Source of the DNA: Monodelphis domestica
Taxonomy: Eukaryota; Chordata; Mammalia; Didelphimorphia; Didelphidae
NCBI RefSeq assembly: GCF_027887165.1
Contig: NC_077229.1
Location: 349,266,416-349,330,415 of the forward strand
DNA: 64,000 bases
Reading direction: 5' to 3'
Below, piece after piece: positions 55,641 to 64,000 of the stretch. Numbering within the stretch: the stretch's first letter is position 1; every line of letters begins with the position of its first letter. A program made the translations under genes and the position numbers. The notes beneath the pieces were generated by a model. It was given only the letters and a program-made list of their open reading frames with translations. It was not told where the DNA came from and did not search any database.

Positions 55641-57946
55641 TTTAAAAGGGGAAAAATAAATAAATAAGTGAAAAATAAAATAAATAAGATAGCATAGATT
55701 TTTTTTTCTGTATATACCAACAGTACTAGATGTAATGTCCAATTCTATTACTACTTCTAATTGAATAAATGAAGTAGGGTAGGATCCAAAGCAAAAGGAT
55801 TATAAGAAATCTTGTTATACCAAGACAGAAGGAACTGCCATTAATCACATTTTGTTATCAGAATGTACTGAACAGCAGAGGATTTTATAGTCTGATAGTC
55901 TGAAAAGACTTCAAACTGCGTTGAATCTCCTTCTGTGCTTCAATACACAAACAACTTAGCTACAAATTTTAATAATCCTATTTGACATTAGGCTATCTCA
56001 GCCACAGAAAGTATTTCTAACTCATAGCTTAGGACCTCTGTTTTCTCTACTCAGAAATTAATTATATATAACTATGACTAATAAAAATCCTTCTCAGAAA
56101 GTACATCTCTACTTGTAGTATTATCACAGGAGACTCTTTAATATAGCATTAGTAAAAATTCAGACTGCTAAAATACACTATAGTCAACAAAACACCTTCA
56201 CAGAAATCCTCAGAGGTGATGGGTCAAAGTATTATTCAGCCTTATTTTATAGGTAAGGAAACTAAGGAAACTAATACAATTTAATTTCCCTGTTCCCTTC
56301 AACCAGATGCTTAATACACAAAAATAATTATGATAGTGATTTAATATATTTATCCAAGCAATTTGAAAATCATAAATTGGGGAAATTATACAGATTGGTT
56401 AAATAATAGATTATACAGGAATAAAATTGCTGTATGACTCACAAACAAGATAAAAATTTCAGCTTAACCAAGAAAATAAGATCTTACTAAAGAAATCTAC
56501 TCGGTTTCAGGCTCCCAGAACCAGGAGACATGTCTACATTTCCTGAAATTGCTATTTGCCAAAAGATTCTCAAACATTTTTTAACCTATACTCACAATTA
56601 CTGTTCATTCTTCTCTCCCATAGATGCTACCTACTACATATTGCTTTAATTTTATATATTTTATTGCCTATTAAAAATCATATAAATTAAGATATACATA
56701 CAAATTTCAAAGAATGCGAGGTCAACAGTTGAAATATAGATCTTTTAAAGAAAATGATTAGGCCTGACACCTTTTTTGTATCACTCAAAATGGTAAACCC
56801 ATTAGCACATGTGACATTTTATATTCCTATAATTCTAGAAAATATCTTATCCACGAAGTGAATTCAGACTATATGTTATTCAAAACATTCCCCACTGGGC
56901 CCAATTTGTCACTGTTTATAAATTCAAAATCAAAATATTTATTGACTTGCAATTCAAAATTCAGCTCCTAAATTCATCTGGGAAAATTCAAAATGAAGGA
57001 TAAGACTATTTGTTTTGCAAATTCAAATGTTAGAGCCAGTAAAGTGAAAAAGAGAAAGAAAGAGTAATCCAAGTTAAAGGTCAAGTTTGGGTTTTCCCAT
57101 CTATAGCTGTCAGAGGCAGGAATTGATCTCATTTTTTCTTTCTAAAACTTTTGGTTTCCTTTTTAAAAAATCAGTGTTAAACCAAATCTAAAGAACCTAT
57201 GGTTTTGCCATTACTTATAGTCTTCTCAATTATATGGATTTAAATTTCTCTAAAGTTCCTAAAAATTCCAAATTCCTAAAATTATGAGATGCTTAGCCCA
57301 AAAAGTAAGCAACATTCAGCCAACCTGTAAATAAGTTTCTTCCAACTTAGAATACTTTGAGGGAAATAGTTCTCCCTGGACCCATAAAGTCCTTCCACAT
57401 GGATAGAACCTCCAAGATCTTGCATGCTGGTTACAAAACCATCCAGAGACATCTTTATACCACAATGAGGCATCTAAACAAAACTTTAGTGGAAGATTTA
57501 AGTAATAAATAATATATAATTAACCATAGATATTTTGTGTTTCCTTGATGATCAGAGAAATACAAAATATTTCAGTCACTATTAAAAGTAAGAAGAAATT
57601 ATTTACTTAATTAAAAAAGAGAATAATAGAAATACTCCACTAACAGATGGTGGCTCAGTGACTCTAATCACATTATTTGATCTCTCAAAGCTCTCAAGCA
57701 GCAAGGCTATAAACTATAACACAGGTGTTAATCTGCATTGTAGGGGTTTTCCCATTAGGAGTTCACTATAAAAATAAAGCCATTGGTATGATTAAGAAAA
57801 AATCTAGAAGTGTTTTAATTTCATGTTATAAATAGTTAAAATTAAAAGAAAGATAGAAGATGAGACAAATTGATAGCAGAAAAAGGGAGATAAAATATTA
57901 TTAAGTGTCATATTATATTAGTCATATCCTATCCCACAGGCTAGGC
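55641..57946. other. Unassigned AT-rich DNA, the longest repeat-poor stretch
   Basis: Low-complexity (AAAT)n at 55641-55690 and a weak MIR-like word at 56255-56275 are the only repeat signals. A minus-strand frame at 57282-57473 (63 residues, contains GFVTSMQDLGGSIHVEGLYG) begins just after an acceptor-like 'ttttgtttag'. No family is recognised, and coding is unproven. Confidence 0.4.
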
Positions 57947-58144
57947 AGTACAGTGTATCAAGCACTAGACCGGAAATCAAGAAAACAAATTCAAATTTGA
58001 TCTCAGATACTTATTAGCTATATGACCTTAAACTACTAATTAAGCTTCTTTATGCCTCAGCTTTCTTATATATAAATTAAGGATAATAATAGCTTCTCTC
58101 AGATTGCTATAAGACTCAAATGAGATAAAAATTATTAAAAGAAT
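57947..58144 (+). mobile_element. SINE (CORE/MIR type)
   Basis: 'ctaggcagtacagtgtatca', 'tttgatctcagatacttatt', 'tatgcctcagctttcttata' and 'taagactcaaatgagataaa' are in SINE order. Confidence 0.65.
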
Positions 58145-58229
58145 TTTGGTGTTAAACCAAGTCTCAAGAATCTGTTGTTTGGTTAACATGGTCTCTTGCA
58201 AAAACAGTGTTTTACTAACTTTACAAAGT

Positions 58230-58360
58230 TATAAAAATGTTAACTATTATTTTTTTTTTAATTTGTTAGTTGACTACTATGCTGGACCCTGGGGAAACAA
58301 GAACAAAACCAAAAATACCCTCATAGGACTTAATTTTTTTCAACACTGACTTTTAATGTT
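58230..58360 (-). mobile_element. L2/MIR tail-like fragment
   Basis: 'tgctggaccctggggaaaca' and 'taccctcataggactta' resemble the reverse complement of the L2 tail. Short and uncertain. Confidence 0.35.
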
Positions 58361-58384
58361 AGAGTTAATATTGTGTACTGATGC

Positions 58385-58530
58385 CAAGGTAGAAGAGTGG
58401 GAAGGACTAGAAAATGGTGATTAGGTGACTTGCCCAAGGTCACACATCTAGTGTGTGAGGTCAGACTTGAACCCAAGATCTACTGTCTCTAGATCTGACT
58501 CTCATTCAATTGAGCCTCCTAGCTGCCTCT
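58385..58530 (+). mobile_element. MIR 3' part
   Basis: 'gtgacttgcccaaggtcaca', 'tgaggtcagacttgaaccca' and 'gagcctcctagctgcctct' are an unmistakable CORE-SINE tail. Confidence 0.8.
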
Positions 58531-58837
58531 AACCTTATATTCTTTTAGGGGATATATTTTGTGTACATCATAATTTGAGGAGCGAGGAAAAAATATAAAC
58601 AACTAGAAGAATAAAGAAAGGCTTCTTCTGGAGATAAAAAATAAGAAAAACTTTAATGAAAGTTAGGGATTCTAAAAAGTAAACGTGGAAAAGACGTGTG
58701 CAAACTAAATATAGGTAAGAAATTGTGAAAATACATAGTAGTAGGAGATAAAATATCAAATTTGGGGAAGAGCAAGAACATTTTGGATGGAACATGAAAT
58801 ATGTGAATCTTTAATAATTTTTAAAAAAGATTATTTT
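58531..58837. other. Unassigned DNA
   Basis: Nothing recognised. Confidence 0.5.
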
Positions 58838-59908
58838 GACAAACAAATGTAATCAAGGTTAGAAAGAAAACAACAAATTGTGGATAATACTCTACAGAAA
58901 ATTTCTCTATAAAGGTCTGATTTTTTAAAATATGTAGAGAAATAAGTTAAATTCATAAGAATATGAGTCATTCCCCAATTGACAAATGATAAAAGGATAT
59001 GAAAAAGTTGTTTTTAGAAGAAAAAATGAAAATTCTCAATAATTATGTGAAAAAATGTTTTAAATCACTTGATTAGAGAAATGCAAATTAAAACAACTCT
59101 AATGTACTACCTCACACCTATCAGATTGGCCAAAAAAGGCAGCAAATGAAAGTGATCAGTGTTAGAGGGAATATGGCAAAATTGGGACACTAATATTCTG
59201 TTGGTGGAGTTGTGAACTGATCCAACCATTCTGGAGGGCAATTTGGAACTACATCCAAAGGGCCAAAAAAACTATGCATACATTTTGATTCAGTAATATT
59301 AGGACTATATCTGAATCCCAAAGATCATAAAAAAGGAGAAAGGACCTACTTGTATGAAAACATTTATTGCTGTTCTTTTTGTGGTGGTAAAGAATTGGAA
59401 ATTCAGGAGATGTACATCAATTGAGGAATAACTGGACAAGTTATAGCATATTATGGTAATAGAATACTATTGTACTATAAGATGAGATGAGCAAGATGAT
59501 TTCAGAAAAGGCTGGAAAAACCTACATGAACTGATGCAGAGTCAAATAACCAAAACAAGGAAAACATTATATGCAGTAAGAGCAATATTGTAAGATGATC
59601 AACTATGACAGACTTACCTATGCTCTGCAATACAATGATCCTGGACAATCCTGAAGGACTTATGACCAAGAGTGCTATCTGTCTCCAGAGAAAGAACTGT
59701 TAGAGTCAGAATGAAGGTCAACGTATGCTATCTTTCACTTTTCCTGTGTTTTTATATAGGGTTTTGGTTTTATATGAATATTCTCTTATGCCAATGACCA
59801 ATATGGAAGTAAGTTTCACATGACAATGCATGTATAACCCATATAAAATTACTTGCCATCTCTAGAAGTGGATAGGGAAGAGCGGGAGACAATTCAGACC
59901 TTATAATT
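58838..59908 (+). mobile_element. L1 LINE 3' part (host of a nested L1)
   Basis: It contains the ORF2 carboxy-terminal region ('caatttggaactacatccaa', 'gttctttttgtggtggtaaa', 'tagaatactattgtactata') and the 3'UTR ('gtctccagagaaagaactgt', 'caatgcatgtataacccata', 'gggagacaattcagacctta'). It is split at 59908 by an inverted L1 and resumes at 60837-60925. Frames are broken. Confidence 0.85.
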
Positions 59909-60822
59909 TTTTTAATTTTATTTAATTGATTAATTAAGGAAAATCTTCCATGGTTACATGATTTATGTTCTTTTCCTCCCCTTCTGCCATCCTCCTCCCA
60001 TAGCCAATGAGCAATTCCATAGGGTTTTACATGTGTACATAGATCAAGACCTATTTCCATATTATTGATGTATGTACTAGGGTGATCATTTAGAGTCTAT
60101 ATTCCCAATCATATCCCCACCAGTCCATATAATCAAGCAGTTGTTTTTCTTCTGTTTCTATTCCCACAGTTCGTCCTTGATGTGGATAGTGTTCTTTCTC
60201 AAAGGTGCCTCAGAATTTTCCTGGATCATTGCATTGCTGCTAGTAGAGATGTCCATTATGTTTGATCATACCACAGTGTATCCATCTCTGTATATAAGGT
60301 TCTCCTGGTTCTTCTCCTTTCACTCTGCATCAATTCCTGGAGGTCATTCCAGTTCCTATGGAATTCCTCCAGTTCATTATTCCTTTGAGCACAATAGTAT
60401 TCCATCACCAACAGATACCACAATTTGTTCAGCCATTCCCCAATCAAAGGGCATCCCCTCATTTTCCAATTTTTTACCACCACAAAGAATGCAGCTACAA
60501 ATATTTTTGTACAAGTCTTTTTCCTTATTATCTCCTTGGAGTATAAACCCAGCAGTGGTATGGCTGGATCAAAGGGCAGGCAGTCTTTTAGTGCCCTTTG
60601 GGCATAGTTCCAAATTTCCCTCCAGAATGGTTGGATCAATTCACAACACCACCAGCAATGCATTAATGTCCCTATTTTTGCCACATCCCCTCCAAAATTC
60701 ATCACTTTCCTTTGCTGTCATGTTAGCCAATCTTCTAGGTGTGAGGTGATACCTCAGAGTTGTTTTGATTTGCATCTCTGATTATAAGAGATTTAGAACA
60801 CTTCTTCATGAGCTTTTGATTT
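59909..60822 (-). mobile_element. 5'-truncated L1 inserted antisense inside another L1
   Basis: Flanks are cagaccttataatt (59895-59908) and cagatgttataatt (60823-60836), a 14-bp target duplication with two changes. The A-rich tail is at 59909-59937 (minus-strand end). The 3'UTR covers 59938-60255. An open frame for the last 149 residues of ORF2 runs 60705-60256 on the minus strand, with GTLMHCWWCCELIQPFWREI, PFDPAIPLLGLYSKE and LLVMEYYCAQRNNE, equal in order to human GTLLHCWWECKLVQPLW and FDPAIPLLGIYPK. A probable one-base frameshift lies just upstream near 60675. 914 bp of a ~6 kb element. Confidence 0.92.
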
Positions 60823-60836
60823 CAGATGTTATAATT

Positions 60837-60925
60837 AATTTTGGAATGTATAAATTGAAAATTGTTGTTCCATATAATTGGGAAAATCAAATATCAAAAA
60901 AATATGAAGAACAAAATAAAAATGA
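60837..60925 (+). mobile_element. L1 LINE 3' terminus (continuation of host L1)
   Basis: 'aattttggaatgtataaatt' and 'ccatataattgggaaaatca' continue the 3'UTR left at 59908, ending in A-rich sequence. Confidence 0.75.
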
Positions 60926-61052
60926 TTGATATAAAAATATCATTTTGACAGTTGTGTAGAAGATATATTGGAAAGGTCTGGAATCTTATTAGGAGGTTAT
61001 TAGAAAGTCTTAGGGTGTTGACAATCCAAGGGTTCAGAAAGTGAATCATATT

Positions 61053-61255
61053 GGGGGCAGCTGGGTAGTTCAGTGGATTGAGAGTCAGGTCTAGAGATGG
61101 AAGGTCCTAGGTTCAAATCTGTACTCAGACACTTCCCAGCTGTGTGACCCTGGGCAAGTCATTTGATCCCCATTGCCTAGCCCTTACTGCTGTTCTGCCT
61201 TGGAAAAAATACACAGTATTGACTCCAAGATGGAAGGTAAGGGTTTAAAAAAAAA
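61053..61255 (+). mobile_element. Marsupial tRNA-derived SINE (SINE1/WALLSI type)
   Basis: It begins 'gggggcagctgggtagttca' and contains 'gaaggtcctaggttcaaatc', 'tgtgtgaccctgggcaagtc' and 'ccccattgcctagcccttac', with an A-rich tail at 61238-61260. Near-identical direct repeats agaaagtgaat (about 61037) and agaaaatgagt (about 61257) are the likely target duplication. Well preserved. Confidence 0.9.
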
Positions 61256-61777
61256 AAGAAAATGAGTAATGTGTGAGTTGTGGATTCTAGAAGACATGGG
61301 TTAACTGACTAGATGTGGAAGAGAAGTTAGTGGGAAAAGTCAAGGATGAATGTCATTGAGATGCTGGGTAAATAAAAGTAAAGTAATGCTCTTGACTCCA
61401 AGAAACAAAGTTTTGAAGAAGACTGAACTTGGAATGATATTGAATTTCATTTTAGCACTATTGAACTTACAACCCTGATAGGGTATCCAGTTAGATATGT
61501 CCACCCAGCTCAACCAAGCTGAACTTAATCCCATAAAAAGTCTTCAGAACTCAGGGAAGCCCAGGCTCCACAACCCTCCCTCTGACTGCCGGACTTTAAT
61601 ACAATCAAAGCCTCCAGAAGACATGGAAGCTCAAACCCCCAACAACCCTCTCCCAGAGACTGCACCCAGAGATCTTCTGTCAAAACTCTAAGAGGGGAGA
61701 CTGACAGAAGCCCCTAAAACCAAAAAATAAGAGGAGAAAGAACACAGACAAATGCAGGGAGCAAAGAAGGGGTGAAT

Positions 61778-62806
61778 ATGAGCAAACAACAGAAAAAGAA
61801 GAAAGAAATTACAATAGATAACTTCTATACAGTGAACAGGACAGAGGGGGAGGGATCAGCAAACAATAAATCAGAAATCCCAGTGAATTGGATACAGGCT
61901 GTGGAAGAACTCAAAATGTAATTCAAAAAACAATTAAGAGAGGCTGAAGACAAGTTTAACAGCAAGATAAGCCATCTGGAAACAGAAAACTGTGTCTTGA
62001 AAGCCAAAATCAGCCAGCTGGAAAATGAAGCAAAGGAGATGAAAGACTAGGTAAAGAGGATGAAAGATGACCTCCATAGAAAATCAGACCAGAAAGAGAA
62101 GTATGACCAAAAATCCAGGAATGAAATTCAGTTTTTAAGAACCAGAATACAACAACTCGAATTAGGTGACCTCACAAGGCAGCAGGACACTATAAAACAA
62201 AACCAAAAGAATGAAAAAATTGAGGAAAATATGAAGCATCTCATTCACAAAACAGAGGATTTAGAAAATTGTTTGAGGAGAGACAATTTAAGAATCATTG
62301 GTCTACCAGAAGACCATGACAAAAGAAAAATCCTGGACACAGTACTACAGGAAATTATTCAAAAAAGCTTCCCCAATATTGTAGAACAAGAGGGAAAAGT
62401 GGAGATTGAAAGAATCCACAGATCACCTCCTGTACTTAATCCCCAACTGACAACACCCAGGAATGTTATAGCCAAATTCAAGAACTATCAGACCAAAGAA
62501 AAAATATTACAAGCTGCCAAGAAGTCATTCAGACACCATGCAACCACAATGAGAATAACGTAGGATTTGGCTGCATCCACACTGAAGGACCAAAAGGCAC
62601 GGAATATGATATTCAGAAAAGCAAGGGAACTAGGTCTGCAACCAAGAATCAACTACCCAGCAAAACATACTATATTCTTACAGGGGAAAGTGTGGTCATT
62701 CAACAAAATAGAAGAATTCCAAGAATTTTCAAAGAAAAGACCAGACCTGAACAGAAAATTTGATGTCCAAGCACAGAACTCAAGAGAGTCATCAAAAGGT
62801 AATTAA
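61778..62806 (+). pseudogene. L1 ORF1 protein (RNA-binding chaperone), three in-frame stops
   Basis: The start MSKQQKKKKE lies at 61778. A leucine-rich coiled coil spans about residues 45-150, an RNA-recognition block includes NLRIIGLPE (about residue 171) with VEIERIHRSPP, and a carboxy-terminal domain has IAKFKNYQTKEKILQAAKK and PRINYPAKHTIF, ending SSKGN. The human ORF1p counterparts are RIIGVPE, IIVRF...KEKMLRAA and PRISYPAK, so the domain order is complete. Length is 342 codons, close to the 338 of human. Stops at 61919, 62048 and 62561 are the only lesions; no frameshift is seen. In living copies it forms trimers that coat L1 RNA in the cytoplasm. Confidence 0.92.
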
Positions 62807-63583
62807 AAAGATGGAAAAAAGAAAAACAAAACAAAACAAATTTTAAGAGACTCAATAACTTAAAATTATATGTATCCCTATAAAAAAGGGGTCATTGGTA
62901 ACTCTTAAAAATTGTGGTTATCACCTGGGCAACTAGAAGAATTACACTTAGAGGGAACAGTGACAAACTGTATAGGATGAAAGGACAAGACATAAATAGG
63001 TATATAGATATATGCATGCATAAATACATACATATGACTGTGTATATGTATACACACACATATATATACATACATACACATATACATACATATATATATG
63101 TATGTATATATATATACAACTAGAGCTAAAAAGGGGTTAGTACTAAAAGAAATGGGAAAAGAAATAAATGGAGGTAAATTTATATGTCACAAAGAAGCTC
63201 AGGGAGGGAGAGGGGAGAACATCAATACAATGGAAGGGTAAAGCAGTTGGAGATAGGAAGAACTCAACTCTTACATGCTTTGAAATTGGCCCAAAGAGGG
63301 AAGAACAATCCAATCCATTGGGGCAGAGAATAGATTTGCGCCCTACAGGGGAATAGAAGGGTAAAAAACGGACTAGTGGGGAGGGAAGCAGTACAAGGGA
63401 GGGAAAGGGTGGGGGGAAATTTTTAAAAGACTACAGGGGAAAATAAGGGCGGGAATAAGAAGGGAAGGGGGTAGAAAGGGAAGTAAAATAAGGGTGGGGA
63501 CTAGGGGGACTGATTAAAAACATACATTGGTGTAGAAGGAAATAGTGAAAGAAGAAAAGGCAGGACCAGGAGTAGAAATCAAA
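62807..63583 (+). other. Long purine-rich inter-ORF spacer of L1
   Basis: 777 bases lie between ORF1 and ORF2, rich in aaggg and gggag on this strand. It contains a TA/CATA microsatellite (62995-63120). The minus-strand L1 at 51330-55014 has a matching pyrimidine-rich (antisense) spacer at about 52070-53190, so the long spacer belongs to the family and is not a local insertion. Confidence 0.75.
62995..63120. repeat. (TATACA)n/(TATG)n microsatellite in the L1 spacer
   Basis: Alternating atatac, acatac and tatgta words. All frames through it are artefacts. Confidence 0.9.
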
Positions 63584-64000
63584 ATGCTGGGAAACACACA
63601 GCTAATAATCATAACTCTGAATGTGAATGGAATGAACTCACCCATAAAACTCAAGCGAATAGCAGAGTAGATTAGAGTCTAAAACCCTATCATATGCTGT
63701 CTACAAGAAACACACATGAGGAAGATAGATACACATAGGGTGAAAGTAAGAGGATGGAGCCAAATCTATTGAGCATCAACTGATAAAAAGAAGGCAGGAG
63801 TCACAATCATGATATCTGACAAAGCTAAAGTAAAATTATATCCCATTAAAAGACATAGGAAAGGTAATTACATCCTGATAAAAGGCAGTATAGACAATGA
63901 GTAAATAGCCGTACTCAACATGTATGCACTAAATGGCATAGCATCCAAATTTCTAAAGGAGAAACTAGTGGAGCTCAAAGATGAAATAGATAGAAAAACT
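63584..64000 (+). pseudogene. L1 ORF2 amino-terminal endonuclease domain, broken, cut by window end
   Basis: 139 codons in one frame: MLGNTQLIITLNVNGMNS, then CLQETHMRK, KKAGVTIMISDKA, YILIKGSID and VLNMYALNG. The Asn of NVNG and the Glu of QET are the conserved residues of the apurinic-type endonuclease that nicks target DNA. Human L1 reads TLNVNGLNSPIKRHR and CIQETHL at the same places. Four in-frame stops (63668, 63680, 63770, 63902) disable it. The reverse transcriptase would lie beyond the window. Confidence 0.93.

Larger units (their letters stand above)
61490..64000 (+). mobile_element. L1 LINE, 5'UTR part, ORF1, long spacer and ORF2 start; continues past the window
   Basis: The order is: partial 5'UTR (61490-61777), ORF1 (61778-62806), a 777-base spacer, and the ORF2 endonuclease start (63584 to the window end). 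The coding parts are each in a single frame interrupted only by point stops, so the copy is far younger than the other L1s here. The 5'UTR lacks the GGGG-type start seen at 46697, so the copy is probably 5'-truncated or of another subfamily. Confidence 0.92.

Noticed and set aside
60141-60749. 202-residue plus-strand frame
   Set aside because: It is the antisense of L1 ORF2 and 3'UTR; the coding strand is minus.
62995-63120. Direct repeats resembling a CRISPR-like or satellite array
   Set aside because: Simple TA/CATA microsatellite; no spacers, and the genome is vertebrate.

Overview
This window is gene-poor, AT-rich vertebrate DNA made almost wholly of nested transposable elements. I found no intact host protein-coding gene, no tRNA or rRNA gene and no CRISPR array. 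The repeat content points to a marsupial. There are tRNA-derived SINEs of the marsupial SINE1/WALLSI type (about 23165, 43404, 61053), CORE-SINEs of MIR/MAR1 type, L1 lineages with a long purine-rich spacer between ORF1 and ORF2, old L2 and CR1/L3 LINEs, Buster-type hAT DNA transposons, and class I and class II endogenous retrovirus LTRs. I assign the clade from memory of these families; species is not determined.

Layout. 1-9 kb: a 5' part of an L1 (to 1108) abuts a 1.07 kb LTR (1109-2175), then old L1, L2 and SINE fossils. 9-12 kb: an almost complete but dead hAT transposon with its transposase on the minus strand (9023-12040), followed by a full-length 7SL RNA pseudogene (12273-12590). 14.6-19.3 kb: old L1s, one holding a 49-bp micro-insertion and one holding a solo class I LTR with 4-bp target duplications. 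A non-coding segment at 16.4-17.2 kb recurs in diverged form at 21.8-22.2 kb. 23-31 kb: L2 interrupted by L1, MIR-type SINEs, and CA and AGT microsatellites. 31.4-38.9 kb: a complete LTR-to-LTR class II (tRNA-Lys type) endogenous retrovirus on the minus strand, with two apparently identical 610-bp LTRs around a decayed, essentially non-coding interior, inserted into a CR1/L3 LINE. 39-46.7 kb: L2 and SINE fossils and two long polypurine microsatellites. 46.7-47.9 kb: an L1 5' end. 50.4-55.6 kb: a minus-strand L1 carrying inserted L1 and hAT-MITE copies, then an internally deleted plus-strand L1. 58.8-60.9 kb: an L1 inside an L1. 61.5-64 kb: the front of a recently inactivated L1 (ORF1, spacer, start of ORF2) that runs off the end of the window.

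No genes act together here. The window is best read as a stratigraphy: L2, CR1/L3 and MIR are oldest; marsupial L1, hAT and solo LTRs are intermediate; the class II provirus is the youngest datable event. Two short minus-strand reading frames next to splice-like sites (about 23495-23760 and 57282-57473) are the only weak hints of host exons.
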